From the NCBI RefSeq assembly GCF_021155775.2, contig NC_060234.1:19430526-19494525 (forward strand): a DNA stretch of 64,000 nucleotides, in the 5' to 3' direction. The stretch is from Neodiprion pinetum. Taxonomy: Eukaryota > Arthropoda > Insecta > Hymenoptera > Diprionidae. The notes under the pieces were generated by a model. It saw only the letters and a list, made by a program, of their open reading frames with translations. It made no database searches and was not told the origin of the DNA. Shown here one piece after another: positions 48,101 to 58,700 of this stretch (the first letter of the stretch is position 1; each line of letters begins with the position of its first letter). Both the position numbers and the translations under genes were made by a program.

Positions 48101-48537
48101 ATATCGCTTTCACTACCGGTTAATGTGGCTGTGAATGAACCGTCGTCATTTTGGCAAGCGCGAACACCTTGGATGATAGACTTTTTATCTATCCGACTAA
48201 GATCATCCCCTAAAGTTAAAAGGGAAGCAAGCCCAAGATACGTCATGGCAAGATGTCCGGTCTGGTATTTGCTAGCTTCCTTGGGGACAGAAGTTGATCC
48301 CTGAAATCCAGACCTTGGGCCAGGTCCACGAACTTGAAGGCGGTATATCCATTCAATGGCCTCAGACCGTTTCTGTTCGCTTAATACATCCAATGAATTT
48401 AAAACATCAAGGCCAGAGAGGGCGAAAAACGCCATTGTCAACCTGATGGAATCGTGCACTGCCAACTGATTGGGCAGTAGATGAATAAATCTTTGGAAGT
48501 ATTTGGCATGTTGGTGCTTCGCCAGTGTTACAGTCAT
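45053..48537 (-). CDS. PGGT1B: Geranylgeranyltransferase type I beta subunit (PGGT1B)
   Basis: Catalytic beta subunit that, with the FNTA alpha subunit, attaches geranylgeranyl to the C-terminal Cys of CaaX proteins such as Rho and Rac GTPases in the cytosol. Exons, 5' to 3', are 48537-48004, 47607-47247 and 45174-45053, all GT/AG with matching phases, giving 338 residues. Signatures are FFALSGLDVLNSLDVL, AIEWIYRLQV, GHLAMTYLGLASLLTLGDDL, DMRFIYCACCISAILDDWSG, LESHGGSTFC and HGRPNKPEDTCYSFWVGATL. The zinc ligands of the family are present at Asp243, Cys245 and His295 with the family's spacing. I chose the ATG at 48537 because the longer frame begins with GTG and no ATG lies between it and an upstream in-frame stop. 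The human protein is longer at both ends (377). An extra 5' exon supplying a different start remains possible, since an acceptor-like TCAG lies near 48640. Confidence 0.95.
47247..47607 (-). CDS. PGGT1B: PGGT1B middle exon
   Basis: The acceptor ATTTTTAG precedes 47607 and the donor CTAG|GTAAAT follows 47247. It encodes SYDGGIGQGPGLESHGGSTF to LHTYLG, including all three zinc ligands. Confidence 0.94.
48004..48537 (-). CDS. PGGT1B: PGGT1B first coding exon
   Basis: The ATG at 48537 opens MTVTLAKHQHAKYFQRFIHL and the donor CATT|GTGAGC follows 48004. It covers the first half of the alpha-alpha barrel. Confidence 0.9.
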
Positions 48538-48989
48538 ATTTTTGACAGCCGTGCGTTGAGCGGCTGATTTAAATGCGTGTATAACAGCCGGATTCCCCTC
48601 AGGACGTGTCACTCGTGCGCTCGAGATACTGCACTGATTTTTTAACTTATTCTACACTATTTGGCAATATACAATTTAAACATCTTTTGAGCCACGCCTT
48701 TCAGCTGAGTTGTACGTATCGATAAGTTATTATCATGCTGAGAGATCGTTACTTGTTCACCGAGTAACCACAAAACCGCGATAACATCACGAGGAGTTTT
48801 CTACTACTTGACTTCGTCAACTTACTTAATCACCGGTGACCACTCTCATGTTTACACCAGTTTTCACCATATAGACACGATATCCACGATACAGATTTTA
48901 TACGGTCCATTTCAATGACTCACCAACCATACGGTGTGGATATAAGTAGGAAATTCTCTAGTTGGATTTCACTGGCTGTGTCGGTGTGC

Positions 48990-49520
48990 ACCATAGAGTA
49001 TATACTACCGAAGGTAGCTACCCATGCCGTCAATCTCGCGAAAACTATGGCCAACCAAGCAGGCCAACCAGATTGTAGAGCGAGAGAGATAGGCTGTGTG
49101 TATACAGTAGACGGCATGAATGCTCTATGACTCGTTCGCCACACTTTCTGCACACGCGAGACCTCCTTCAGTAGTGTATGCTCTAAGGCGCGCACTGGTA
49201 TGGGTATGCTCTTAAAGGTAAGATTTCGGCCGTGTTCGTAAATTGACTGCCAGTACTAAAAATTCCCTAGGACAGAGACAGAGCTATTTATGAACTCAGT
49301 AGCACAAAAGAGATGAAAGATTGCCGACAGCACTGTCAGTCAATTTTCGAACACGGCCTTCATGGGTAGCAGCAGTTTAGTAACTTACTAGATATTACTA
49401 TCATCTGCCTAGTGATTTGACGCAGCAGTAGCAGCGCTGCTCATGAAATGTCTTGAGTTTGCTGCTCTGCTGGAGGTTGACGGCATGGGTAGCTACTTCT
49501 AGTTGTATATGCTCTAAGGC
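48990..49520. repeat. Nested inverted repeats in the divergent promoter
   Basis: An outer pair contains GTAGCTACCCATGCCGTCAA near 49013-49032 and its reverse complement TTGACGGCATGGGTAGCTAC near 49477-49496. Both are flanked by GAGTATATAC- or TGTATATGCTCTAAGG-type sequence. A further GACGGCATGAATGCTCTA lies near 49111-49128. The MITE at 49228-49358 sits inside. Confidence 0.6.
49228..49358. mobile_element. MITE, 131 bp, with GGCCGTGTTCG ends
   Basis: The left end GGCCGTGTTCGTAAATTGACTG and right end form an inverted repeat of about 22 bp with one mismatch. TTC flanks both sides (49225-49227 and 49359-49361). A 3-bp duplication with GGC-starting ends would suit a PIF/Harbinger-type element, but the usual TWA target is not present, so the class is open. 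Confidence 0.6.
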
Positions 49521-49701
49521 TGCACATGTAAATCCAGCCTAATGCTTCAGTTTTGCTAGGTTACTTTTCTCTGAACTCGACAACCATTCAAAAGTAGAAA
49601 ACGAAAGGAAAAATTCTTTGTTTTCAAATATATACGTGCGGATGTATAAAATTCAGTGACATTGTACTTCAGCCAAACAAAAATCTACTAGTAAAAACGT
49701 T

Positions 49702-49777
49702 ATGGATCGAAGTAAACAAGATGCAGATGACACTTCGTCGCCTCCAAAACAACCCAAAGTTAGTTCTACGCTTGGCG
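49702..49777 (+). CDS. ERCC1: ERCC1 exon 1 (coding)
   Basis: The ATG at 49702 opens MDRSKQDADDTSSPPKQPKV. The donor GGCG|GTACGT follows 49777. It is assigned because its phase 1 end joins exon 2 exactly and it lies at the expected divergent start. Confidence 0.82.
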
Positions 49778-52700
49778 GTACGTTACTTTTGCGTGTGCAC
49801 GGTGGAAACAATTGTAGAAACAGTCCCACGGCGCTGTATCTAATGTAACAAGATTTTACGCCGCTAGAACCTGTATATTTTTTTTAGATCTGCACTGTGT
49901 TCGTTGAGAGTGAACCAAAGTACGGTAACCGTTGGGTCTTAGGCTAAACAATAAGCCGTCACCGCCTTTGAGGTTATGAAACGTGTTTTCAAAACAAGTT
50001 CCATCCGTTGTTGCATGGATTCATGGTTAGTTTTTTTTTTATCGAAGTAAAGATCGATCGCTGTAGAATCCCCCCCCCCCCCTCCCCGCGTAGTCGTGAT
50101 TTTAAAAAATGTCAAATTGTGCACTGTTGCATGGCGTAATCGAAAAATTTTCCGCTCTACTTCGTAACGAGAAGAAAATAATTTTTACTGGAAAGCTGAT
50201 TATATACGACAGTCAACCCTTCCACTACTTTATTTTGGGAATTTCCGATAATTGACCAGGTCATTTTGAAGAGTAAATTACTCCCTCTCAAATCATGGTT
50301 TAATTAAATTTGGCGTTAACCCTTTCGGTACGGACGCATTCTACGTCGCGCCGTCCCCGCTGACCGAGCAGTCGCGGTAAGCGTCCGTACTTGCGGAACA
50401 ACTACAAGCGCCCGTCAGACGCACAATACCACGCTATCTTACGCAGAGCGAGTGCAGTCGCTCGTAAAAAAAAATGCTTAAAAAATTATAACAATGCAAT
50501 TAGAAAATATAATTTAATAATATAAATGAAACACATAAACATCCAGATTTTATAATTTAATAATGTAATTTTGTATGATAAGTTTGAAAGCACGGGTATA
50601 CGCAAAGGCCTACGTCACATGTTTTACATTGATAATGTGATTGTCGTTGAACACCATTCTTAATACAAACAACACACTTTCTCAGTGCACTTTTTCGTTT
50701 TGTTTTCTCGTTAGTGTAAATCGCTGGGAAATGTCTACCAGTAAGTCTCAAAGGATATTTATCCGCAGATTTAGGACCGCTATGTCTAACATCGTTTTTA
50801 TGATATTTTCGAAAAATTTGCCGTACTAATTCAAGATGAAAAGCAGCTATAGAAATATCTTTTTCTGTTTTGTATTTATATAAACAATAAGAATTCCAAA
50901 CGGCAATATCTAGCAAATGAAAAAAGTATTTCTTGTACCATTTTATAGATTTTCTAATGGATTTAATAGAACTTATGACCATATCACATTTGTCGACAGC
51001 TCCCATTGACAAATTATAATCGACTATACATTTAGGTTTATATACGATTTCTTGCGTCCTATAATTTCTTTTTCCTGTTGATATAAATTCGCTAGTATGG
51101 AAAGTAGATAACATAAGTACGTCCGTCTTATCTCGCCATTTAAGGGCCAGCAAATTACTTGATGTCCGAAAATCAACCTCGCCTTTTTCTAATTTTCTGT
51201 CCATTACAGGCATTCCTTTTCGTCTTCGCTTTACAGTTCCACAAGCATTCGTTACATTTGTATGTAATAAATTAAAAAGAGCGGGACTGCTATAATAATT
51301 ATCAACATACAGTGAATGACCTTTTCCCAAGTACGGTTTCAAAAGTGTTAAAACGATGTTTCCTGTTTTGCCAATGTTTTCCATGTTCTCTGTCACGTGT
51401 GATTCACTGCCCGTATATACGATATCTAGTACATAGCCAGTTTTACAATCACATAATACATATGATTCGATGCCAAATCGGCTTCTCTTGGTCGGTATAT
51501 ACTGTTTAAAAGATAGCTTACCTTTGTACAGTAATAGACTTTCATGTATACATAAATTTTGAAACGGATAAAACAAATCTTTGAACGATTTTTGAAGTCT
51601 GCTTGAAACGCTACTAATTTTTTGCAACCGATCACAAGAATTTTGATTATCATCACTAAAATGCAACATTTTCAATAAAACTAAATATCTATCTCTACAC
51701 ATAATTTCGCTAAAAATATCAGATTTTAAAAGTTTATCCTTGGACCAATATTCACGAAGCGCTAATTTTTTATTTCGTGACATTAGTAAGGTACAAGCGA
51801 GAAAACAGTATAGTTCGTCAACAGTTGTTCCAATTTTGACACGACACGTCTTATCACTTACTATACGTGCCCAATACTCATTTGTCTTATCTACAATAAA
51901 GCCTACAAGATCAGGTGAAAAGAATGATTCAAAATAATGTAATATTGTAGAGGAAAATTGTAAGTTTTCTGTCTGAAGTCCGGAATTGGAAAGATCAAAA
52001 TTATGAAATGTTAATTCAGCATTCTTCGTAGTCCATTGGATATTATGGAATGAAGTTGATGGCAAAGCATCTTCAATATTATCATCTTCTGATGGTGACG
52101 TGCTAAGTACTTTTATCCGACGAATTGGCTTCTTTCTAGTATAAATATTATTGATTGCACTATCGCTATTGGACTCCGAAGATTTGTCGTATATCTCATT
52201 GCTCTCATTTTCGATGGAGTAACAGTTTCCTTTCCTTCTTTTGCAATTCCTCTTCATTATCTTTGAGGGGTACAAAATAAACGAAAAATATAATAAAATG
52301 AAATGATGTGATAATGCAGAAAAATTAACACATACCGTGAAAATATTCCGAACGTCTGAGCGAGCTGAGACAAGCGTACTGTTCAAATATGTTTCTTATA
52401 GTGTTGCTCGTTTCGTCAGTTTATTATTAGGCAGCGTAAAACAAGTGCAAAATACTTGCGATGGATTACCATGGAGATAACATATATATTCTGCTCATGA
52501 AGAGTCGCGAGTGACCTAAGTCACCGTTCGTACATAACGAGCGTCAAATGTTGGTCTACCATGGTCACCGCTCGTACAAAGCGAGCGTCATATGTTGGGT
52601 TCAGCGTTCCCAACCCCGTCGATCAGAATTATTGTGGCCAGGGCCGTAGCATTATCGTACGCATAAGAAAATTCTAGTACTTTTCGAAAAACCTGAAAAA

Positions 52701-55700
52701 CGTAAAACTTATTGATTGAAAAGAAACAAAAAGCACTGTAAACACAAAAGACCTGAAAACAGCGCAGCCAATCTCAACGCTCGGATGCTCGGAAACACAC
52801 TTTCTGCTTTTTGTTAGCGAATGAAAACGGTGCTCGTGAGCCGCCTGAGCGGCCTGAGTGTAACCGGGCAGCTGCCTAGTGGTCCTTTAGTGAAACGCAC
52901 CGATGGTTGAACCGTGGGTCGAACGGAAAATATGGGGAATCGAGGCGAAAAAAAAAATATTAAAGCTAAACATCGACGAGGAAGAAAATCCGAAAGAAAC
53001 GAGGAAAAATTCACATGTGATGCAGTGAAAGTGAAATTATAGTACATTTACGGGTTATAGGACGGGTCCAATGTTACATAGTGCCGGCAGTGAAATCATG
53101 TGACATGTACTATAATTATGTTACGGTTGGGAACACTGGTTGGGTTACCATGGTCACCGCTCGTACAGAGCGAGCGTCAGGCGTTGGGTGACTATAGTCA
53201 CCGCTCGGGCCGAAAGGGTTAAGTAAGTTTCAGTGGGTTTTATCATGAAAGAATTTCTTAAGATGTCTTCGATATGAAGAAATTCGATATGACATCTAGT
53301 CAAAAAAATTCGTAACTGTCATTGTGCGAATTATGCACTCCTGTAAAGTTCCGAGCTCGCACGAAAAAGTTATTGGGGATTTTCAAACTCAAAATCAGTT
53401 TTGTCGACATAAAAAAGTTCCGCTTCGAGTTTCGGTTCTTTTCGAAAGAGTTCTGAGTAGCCCTAAAAGAGTTCTGTCGATAGTTCTTGTGAAATTTTTC
53501 GATCCGAGCTCGAACGAAAAATTTATTCGAAATTTTGAAGTTTTATTTTTGTGAATTTGGCCCCTCATCCGTGTAAAATTTTTTTAGGGGGGTTTTCACA
53601 CCCCTAATAGTAGAACTATTACTAAAATCGATAAAGAACTCTAGAACTGTTTGAAATGAACCTAGAACTCCGTTCATAATTTCAATATTTGAAAAATGCG
53701 GGGCTAACTCTTCACAGGGGTGAATTATGCGCTCTTTATTTCCGAGTCTCAGATTACTCACTATTAACTCATCGAGAAACGCATTTCGTGCGTTGATACC
53801 GTTTTTATGTTGTTGAGCGGCCTCCCCAATCTCGTAATATCAGCTCATCTAAAAACTCGGCTATACCATTTTCAAGTGTGAATTATCCGTTCTTCATTTT
53901 CGGTGAAATCAAATTTGCACCGGCTTCCTTTCCGTCTTTTCAGCGTAAAAATCATATTTCACGATCGCAATTTTTTTTGCAACATATTTGTAGTGACACC
54001 TCATTTATTTATGGTTAGCACTGTTTCGGAATAGAGGTACAGCGCGAGGAGGAGGGCTTAGCTTACTTCCACCCGCTCTGCCCTCCTCGCCACCCCCTCA
54101 TCCTCCCAGGGGGGCTTCAGACAAGAAACTTGTATTGTGTTTATCTTACAATCTATTTATGTCATTGACTTTGCTAGTTGCAAGTATGCATTCCTTGGCA
54201 TTACGGTGGCGCGAAGTAAACAATACTTGGATGTATGTGTTCAGCATTGCATGTAAACATGCGCGACCTGCAATTTTTTTGCACAATTGATTCGTGTAAT
54301 AATAATGATAATAATAACAGCAATAATAATGATATCGACTTGCAAACCCGCCACATCCTTTCGGGTACGTCCCCATAAACCAATAGCTTCTGCGAGGCGC
54401 GGGGGGGATGGCTTATAGTCACATGCGTCCCATAAGGTTATGATAATAGTTAAAATATGTAAGTGACATTAAATTTGTGTGGTGGATAAAATCGTAGGTA
54501 AAACTGACTGTGGCGAAATACGATCCGAACTTGGCCAATATGAAGTCTCTACCATTAAATGGGAAAGTGAAGTAGAACCATCCGACAATTAAATTACAAG
54601 CCTGCAACTTATAATTATTTCAACTAACGATTTTAAAACAACTATATTGTGTCGAATTTGTAATTTTTTGGTTCACTCATAAACGCTAATTGTTGTATGA
54701 TGAAAATGCAATTGGGCGCTATTTACATGGAGAATAAGTGACAGATAGTTTCATTTTATTTTACGATTTCGTGGCAGGTATATTTCATATTGCTGACCAC
54801 GTTTGAGTCGTATTGCTGTACTCAGTTTTTGCTATCTACGTCAAAGTGTCCCATATTTTGACTACTATCATCAAAGCCTTATATGCATCATTGGCGCAAA
54901 AAAGTCGCAGCCAGCGCAATTTTACATGCAATATAGAATATTTTAGTTTTCTTACCATTGTTTTTTGCACGTCGCAATAACGTTGAGCCTCGAGTTCCGT
55001 CGCCAACGGAAGATAACCTATTTAATTTAACCAACTCGCAGCCTGGTTGACCACACCGAGGGTGAACAGCACGCGATTGTCCAATGGCTCCTACCAAAGT
55101 CCATCGTTGTATACACCGACTTGAGGAAAATCTATCAGGCAGTCTAAAAGTCAATCAATATCTAAGAGGCGGTTGTGTGATCCTCGCCAAGGTTTCTGCT
55201 CTGTTTTACCTTTGCGCTTTGTCGCTGGAGCACATAAGGATCCGCATCATGCCACCCTGGGAAATGAGCATCTGACCGTCTTCCACCCATCCAAACTCTG
55301 TTTGCTTTGTTGAACAACGAAGATCCATATTTCAACCACCGTATACATATTCCTCATATGTTATTTTGCATATTTTTCTAGTAGAGTATTCATTTAATAA
55401 ATCGGAATAACAAAACTGTAATTAAACTCAACTCTTGGCTATGAACCTTGCCCCTGCTAGTGCGTAAGGGCTATTCCGCGTCAACCGGATCAGTCATCTC
55501 TCAGATATTTTTTTAATTTGGCATGTGGATTGTGTGTGAGGAGTTAGATTCTTGTGCCAAAGCGCGAATCTCATAATGCAAAATTCGATTTTTTATTAAC
55601 AATAACAAATTAGACTCCCATTTTTTTCAAAAATTCATAACTTTGGCAAAAAATTAGATACAATATATATTTTTTTTTCAAATTACGCGGAAAGCTCCAT

Positions 55701-58700
55701 AGAATTTAAAAAAAAATACGAAATGGTAAAAAAAAGTTGTTATCAATTGTTTATTTAACAATTAATTTTTCAAAGATTTTTAAAACAGTGACTGACACGA
55801 TCAAAAAATTTTTTCAAAATTCTGACATGTTCCTTGAACTGTACTACAACCTGTGAATTAATTCCAGAGGGGTGTTTTTCTTCGTTTTCGAGTAAAAAAT
55901 CATTAAAGGTGTCGATGCGCATGAAATTGCGGCGCGCCGAGTCTCTACGTAATGGCGGGCGGCCGGTTGCCGTCCACCGCTACCCCGCGGTGGCGTCGCA
56001 GCGTTATTTTAGTCATTTTCACGATGTAGGACATGATTGAAGAATCTGAAAAAATACTGTACCTTCACAAGGCCTGCTCAAAGCGATAAGTGAAGTTTCA
56101 GGAATGTGTTTTTCACCGTTTTTTTATTACAGAGATTCAAAATAACGGTTACACACCATGAGAGTGCACATAAATGATAATAATTACATAACTTGCTACG
56201 TATTTTAAAATAAAAACACATTCCTGAAACTTCACTTATCGCTTTGAGCAGGCCTTGTGAAGGTACAGTATTTTTTCAGATTCTTCAATCATGTCCTACA
56301 TCGTGAAAATGACTAATTGTAAAATAACGCTGCGACGCCACCGCGGGGTAGCGGTGGACGGCAACCGGCCGCCCGCCATTACGTAGAGACTCGGCGCGCC
56401 GCAATTTCATGCGCATCGACACCTTTAATGATTTTTTACTCGAAAACGAAGAAAAACACCCCTCTGGAATTAATTCACAGGTTGTAGTACAGTTCAAGGA
56501 ACATGTCAGAATTTTAAAAAAATTTTTTGATCGTGTCAGTCACTGTTTTAAAAATCTTTGAAAAATTAATTGTTAAATAAACAATTGATAACAACTTTTT
56601 TTTACCATTTCGTATTTTTTTTTAAATTCTATGGAGCTTTCCGCGTAATTTGAATAAAAAATATATATTGTATCTAATTTTTTGCCAAAGTTATGAATTT
56701 TTGAAAAAAATGGGAGTCCAATTTGTTATGGTTAATAAAAAATCGAATTTTGCATTATGAGATTCGCGCTTTGGCACAAGAATCTAACTCCTCACACACA
56801 ATCCACATGCCAAATTAAAAAAATATCTGAGATGACTGATCTGGTTGACGCGGAATAGCCCGTAAGGGTTAATTGCAGTAAGTGGAACTCGCACTTTAAC
56901 AGAGCGAAGAACAAACCAGGTACTTTTTTTAAGCCACTCGGGAGGTACCTGTCAAAATTGTGCCTCAGACGGTGTCTGGAGACAACCGTCTGCACCTAAC
57001 ACGCCAAAGAATGCATTATTGCAACTCGTGGTAATACGCGGTGATATAATCATGTCAATTAAACAAGTTAATTTAAAAATAAAATAAAGTTCGATAGCGA
57101 CGAATGGATAATTTAAATCAAAATGCTTCTAGTTTTTAAGTCAATAAAGTTCTATGTGCAACACTGAAATGAAAGCCGATTATTCCCGGAGGTGATTGCT
57201 GCCTGAGCGAAGCGAGAAACACACCCCCGGGAATAATCTTCAACTTTATTCCCTTGTTACATAATGTAATATTCCAGAATCAAGAGTATATCGTTCACCC
57301 TTAAAAATGGCATAATCGAATATTCAGACGAGCTCGTATTCACAGGTTGAAAATAAGGCATGTACGTAAACAGCGAATCTACCGTGCGTGACTGTGCCTC
57401 GTTCTGAACGGCAAAACTGTTTGGCCGAACATCTTCTCCATGCACTTTGAATTTCGGTATCCGCAGTGCAAAAAGTTTTCAGAATATATCCACTGACACG
57501 GACACTCGACGTATACTTTTCTTCCACCTGACTTCCTTTCTTAAATCCAATTTTCCGATAGGGTATACTTTACGACGCCTTCACGATTGTTTCAGGCATG
57601 TGAAACGTTGGTACTCTGAATTTTTCTTAGTTAGCCCATATTTGCAAATTTGTAGGCTATTACAATTAGCTAACGCGATTAATTTATACTTCTTTACCAC
57701 TTCACAGCATTTCCTGATAATATTTGTCTGTTACCTGTTTTCGTCTACGAATTCCCTATTATATTATTAAACATGCTTCTACAAGCTATTTTTAATCTGC
57801 CATTTCGCACAATTCAGCTAGATTTGGTTCTTATAGATTGTATGATTTTTTTTTACCGGTAGCTGCTTTCACCAACTTGAAGAAGTCAGAATTTTTCAAA
57901 GAAGACTTGCCACAGAATAATGTAGCTGGACCGTCGAAGCCTAAAGGAGCGCTGAAGTTGAATGCTATCCTTGTTAGTCCTAAACAGGTGCGCTAAAATC
58001 ACTCATGCAAATAACCGAGTTCTTAAAATAAGTCGAGGTTAAAGTTATAAATAATTGTCGGACGTTATTTCTCGCATCGTCAAAGTAATAATTTTTGCAT
58101 TATTCTTGATTTTTTTGGCTTGATAATTTTGCATATTCTTGAGACCTTGTGGTCGCCTTTTAAATATATATTTCATTTAACAGTTCTTACTATCAAGAAT
58201 TGCTGATTATTATTGGAAGCAATGTCTAGGGTCAGATTTTCATAACGTCGAAGATATTACCAGGGGCCTCACTCTTTACGCATATGATAGGTAGAAATCG
58301 TTATACTTAATGCCAGAAAAGTATTCACCATTTAATTTTTACAAGTAAGTGAAATGACGTTAAAGCAATCGTGATCTTAATGCAGCGATGTACTTTTAGG
58401 AAAAATCGTTATATCGCAACTTTAGGATTATCTGAAATTCAATAAACCGTGATAATTGTTAAGAAAAATATGTTCATATAATGCAAAGCCACACGGAGAG
58501 AATAAAAGAGCAGATTTTACTCGAAACTGCAGGAAAAGATGGACACATCTGTTTTTTTCGTAAACTATACTTCGTAAAATGTAGAATTTACTGTAGAATC
58601 AGTGAAAATCACTGTGCAGAGTAAAATTTGCTACTTTTATAGTAAAAAATATAGTTCGCATGGGCATTTTTTTTCCAAAACCCTGATGTGTCTCTCTTTT

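Larger units (their letters stand above)
48538..49701. promoter_or_regulatory. Shared head-to-head interval between PGGT1B and ERCC1
   Basis: The two start codons are 1.16 kb apart and divergent, so the interval should contain both promoters. Much of its middle (about 48990-49520) is occupied by inverted repeats, including a 131-bp MITE. No TATA box position could be assigned. Confidence 0.55.
50320..53218 (-). mobile_element. piggyBac transposon, complete, in ERCC1 intron 1
   Basis: A 2.9-kb element flanked by TTAA on both sides (50316-50319, 53219-53222). The ends are CCCTTTCGG and its reverse complement. The left subterminal region has an inverted pair, GTACGGACGC near 50328 and GCGTCCGTAC near 50381. 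The right subterminal region has about 3.5 tandem units of 44-46 bp. It carries one long transposase gene on the minus strand and a nested hAT MITE that adds 545 bp, counting the duplicated target. Orientation is antisense to ERCC1. Confidence 0.92.

Noticed and set aside
48538..48612. Extension of PGGT1B by 25 residues beginning at 48612
   Set aside because: The first codon is GTG, not ATG, and an in-frame stop lies a short way upstream with no ATG between. The internal ATG at 48537 aligns near the usual N terminus.
52814..53047. 77-codon open frame on the minus strand
   Set aside because: It lies inside the hAT MITE and has no recognisable domain.
55834..56497. Two open frames encoding the same 60-residue sequence on opposite strands
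   Set aside because: They are the two arms of the palindrome read in mirror image, not a duplicated gene.
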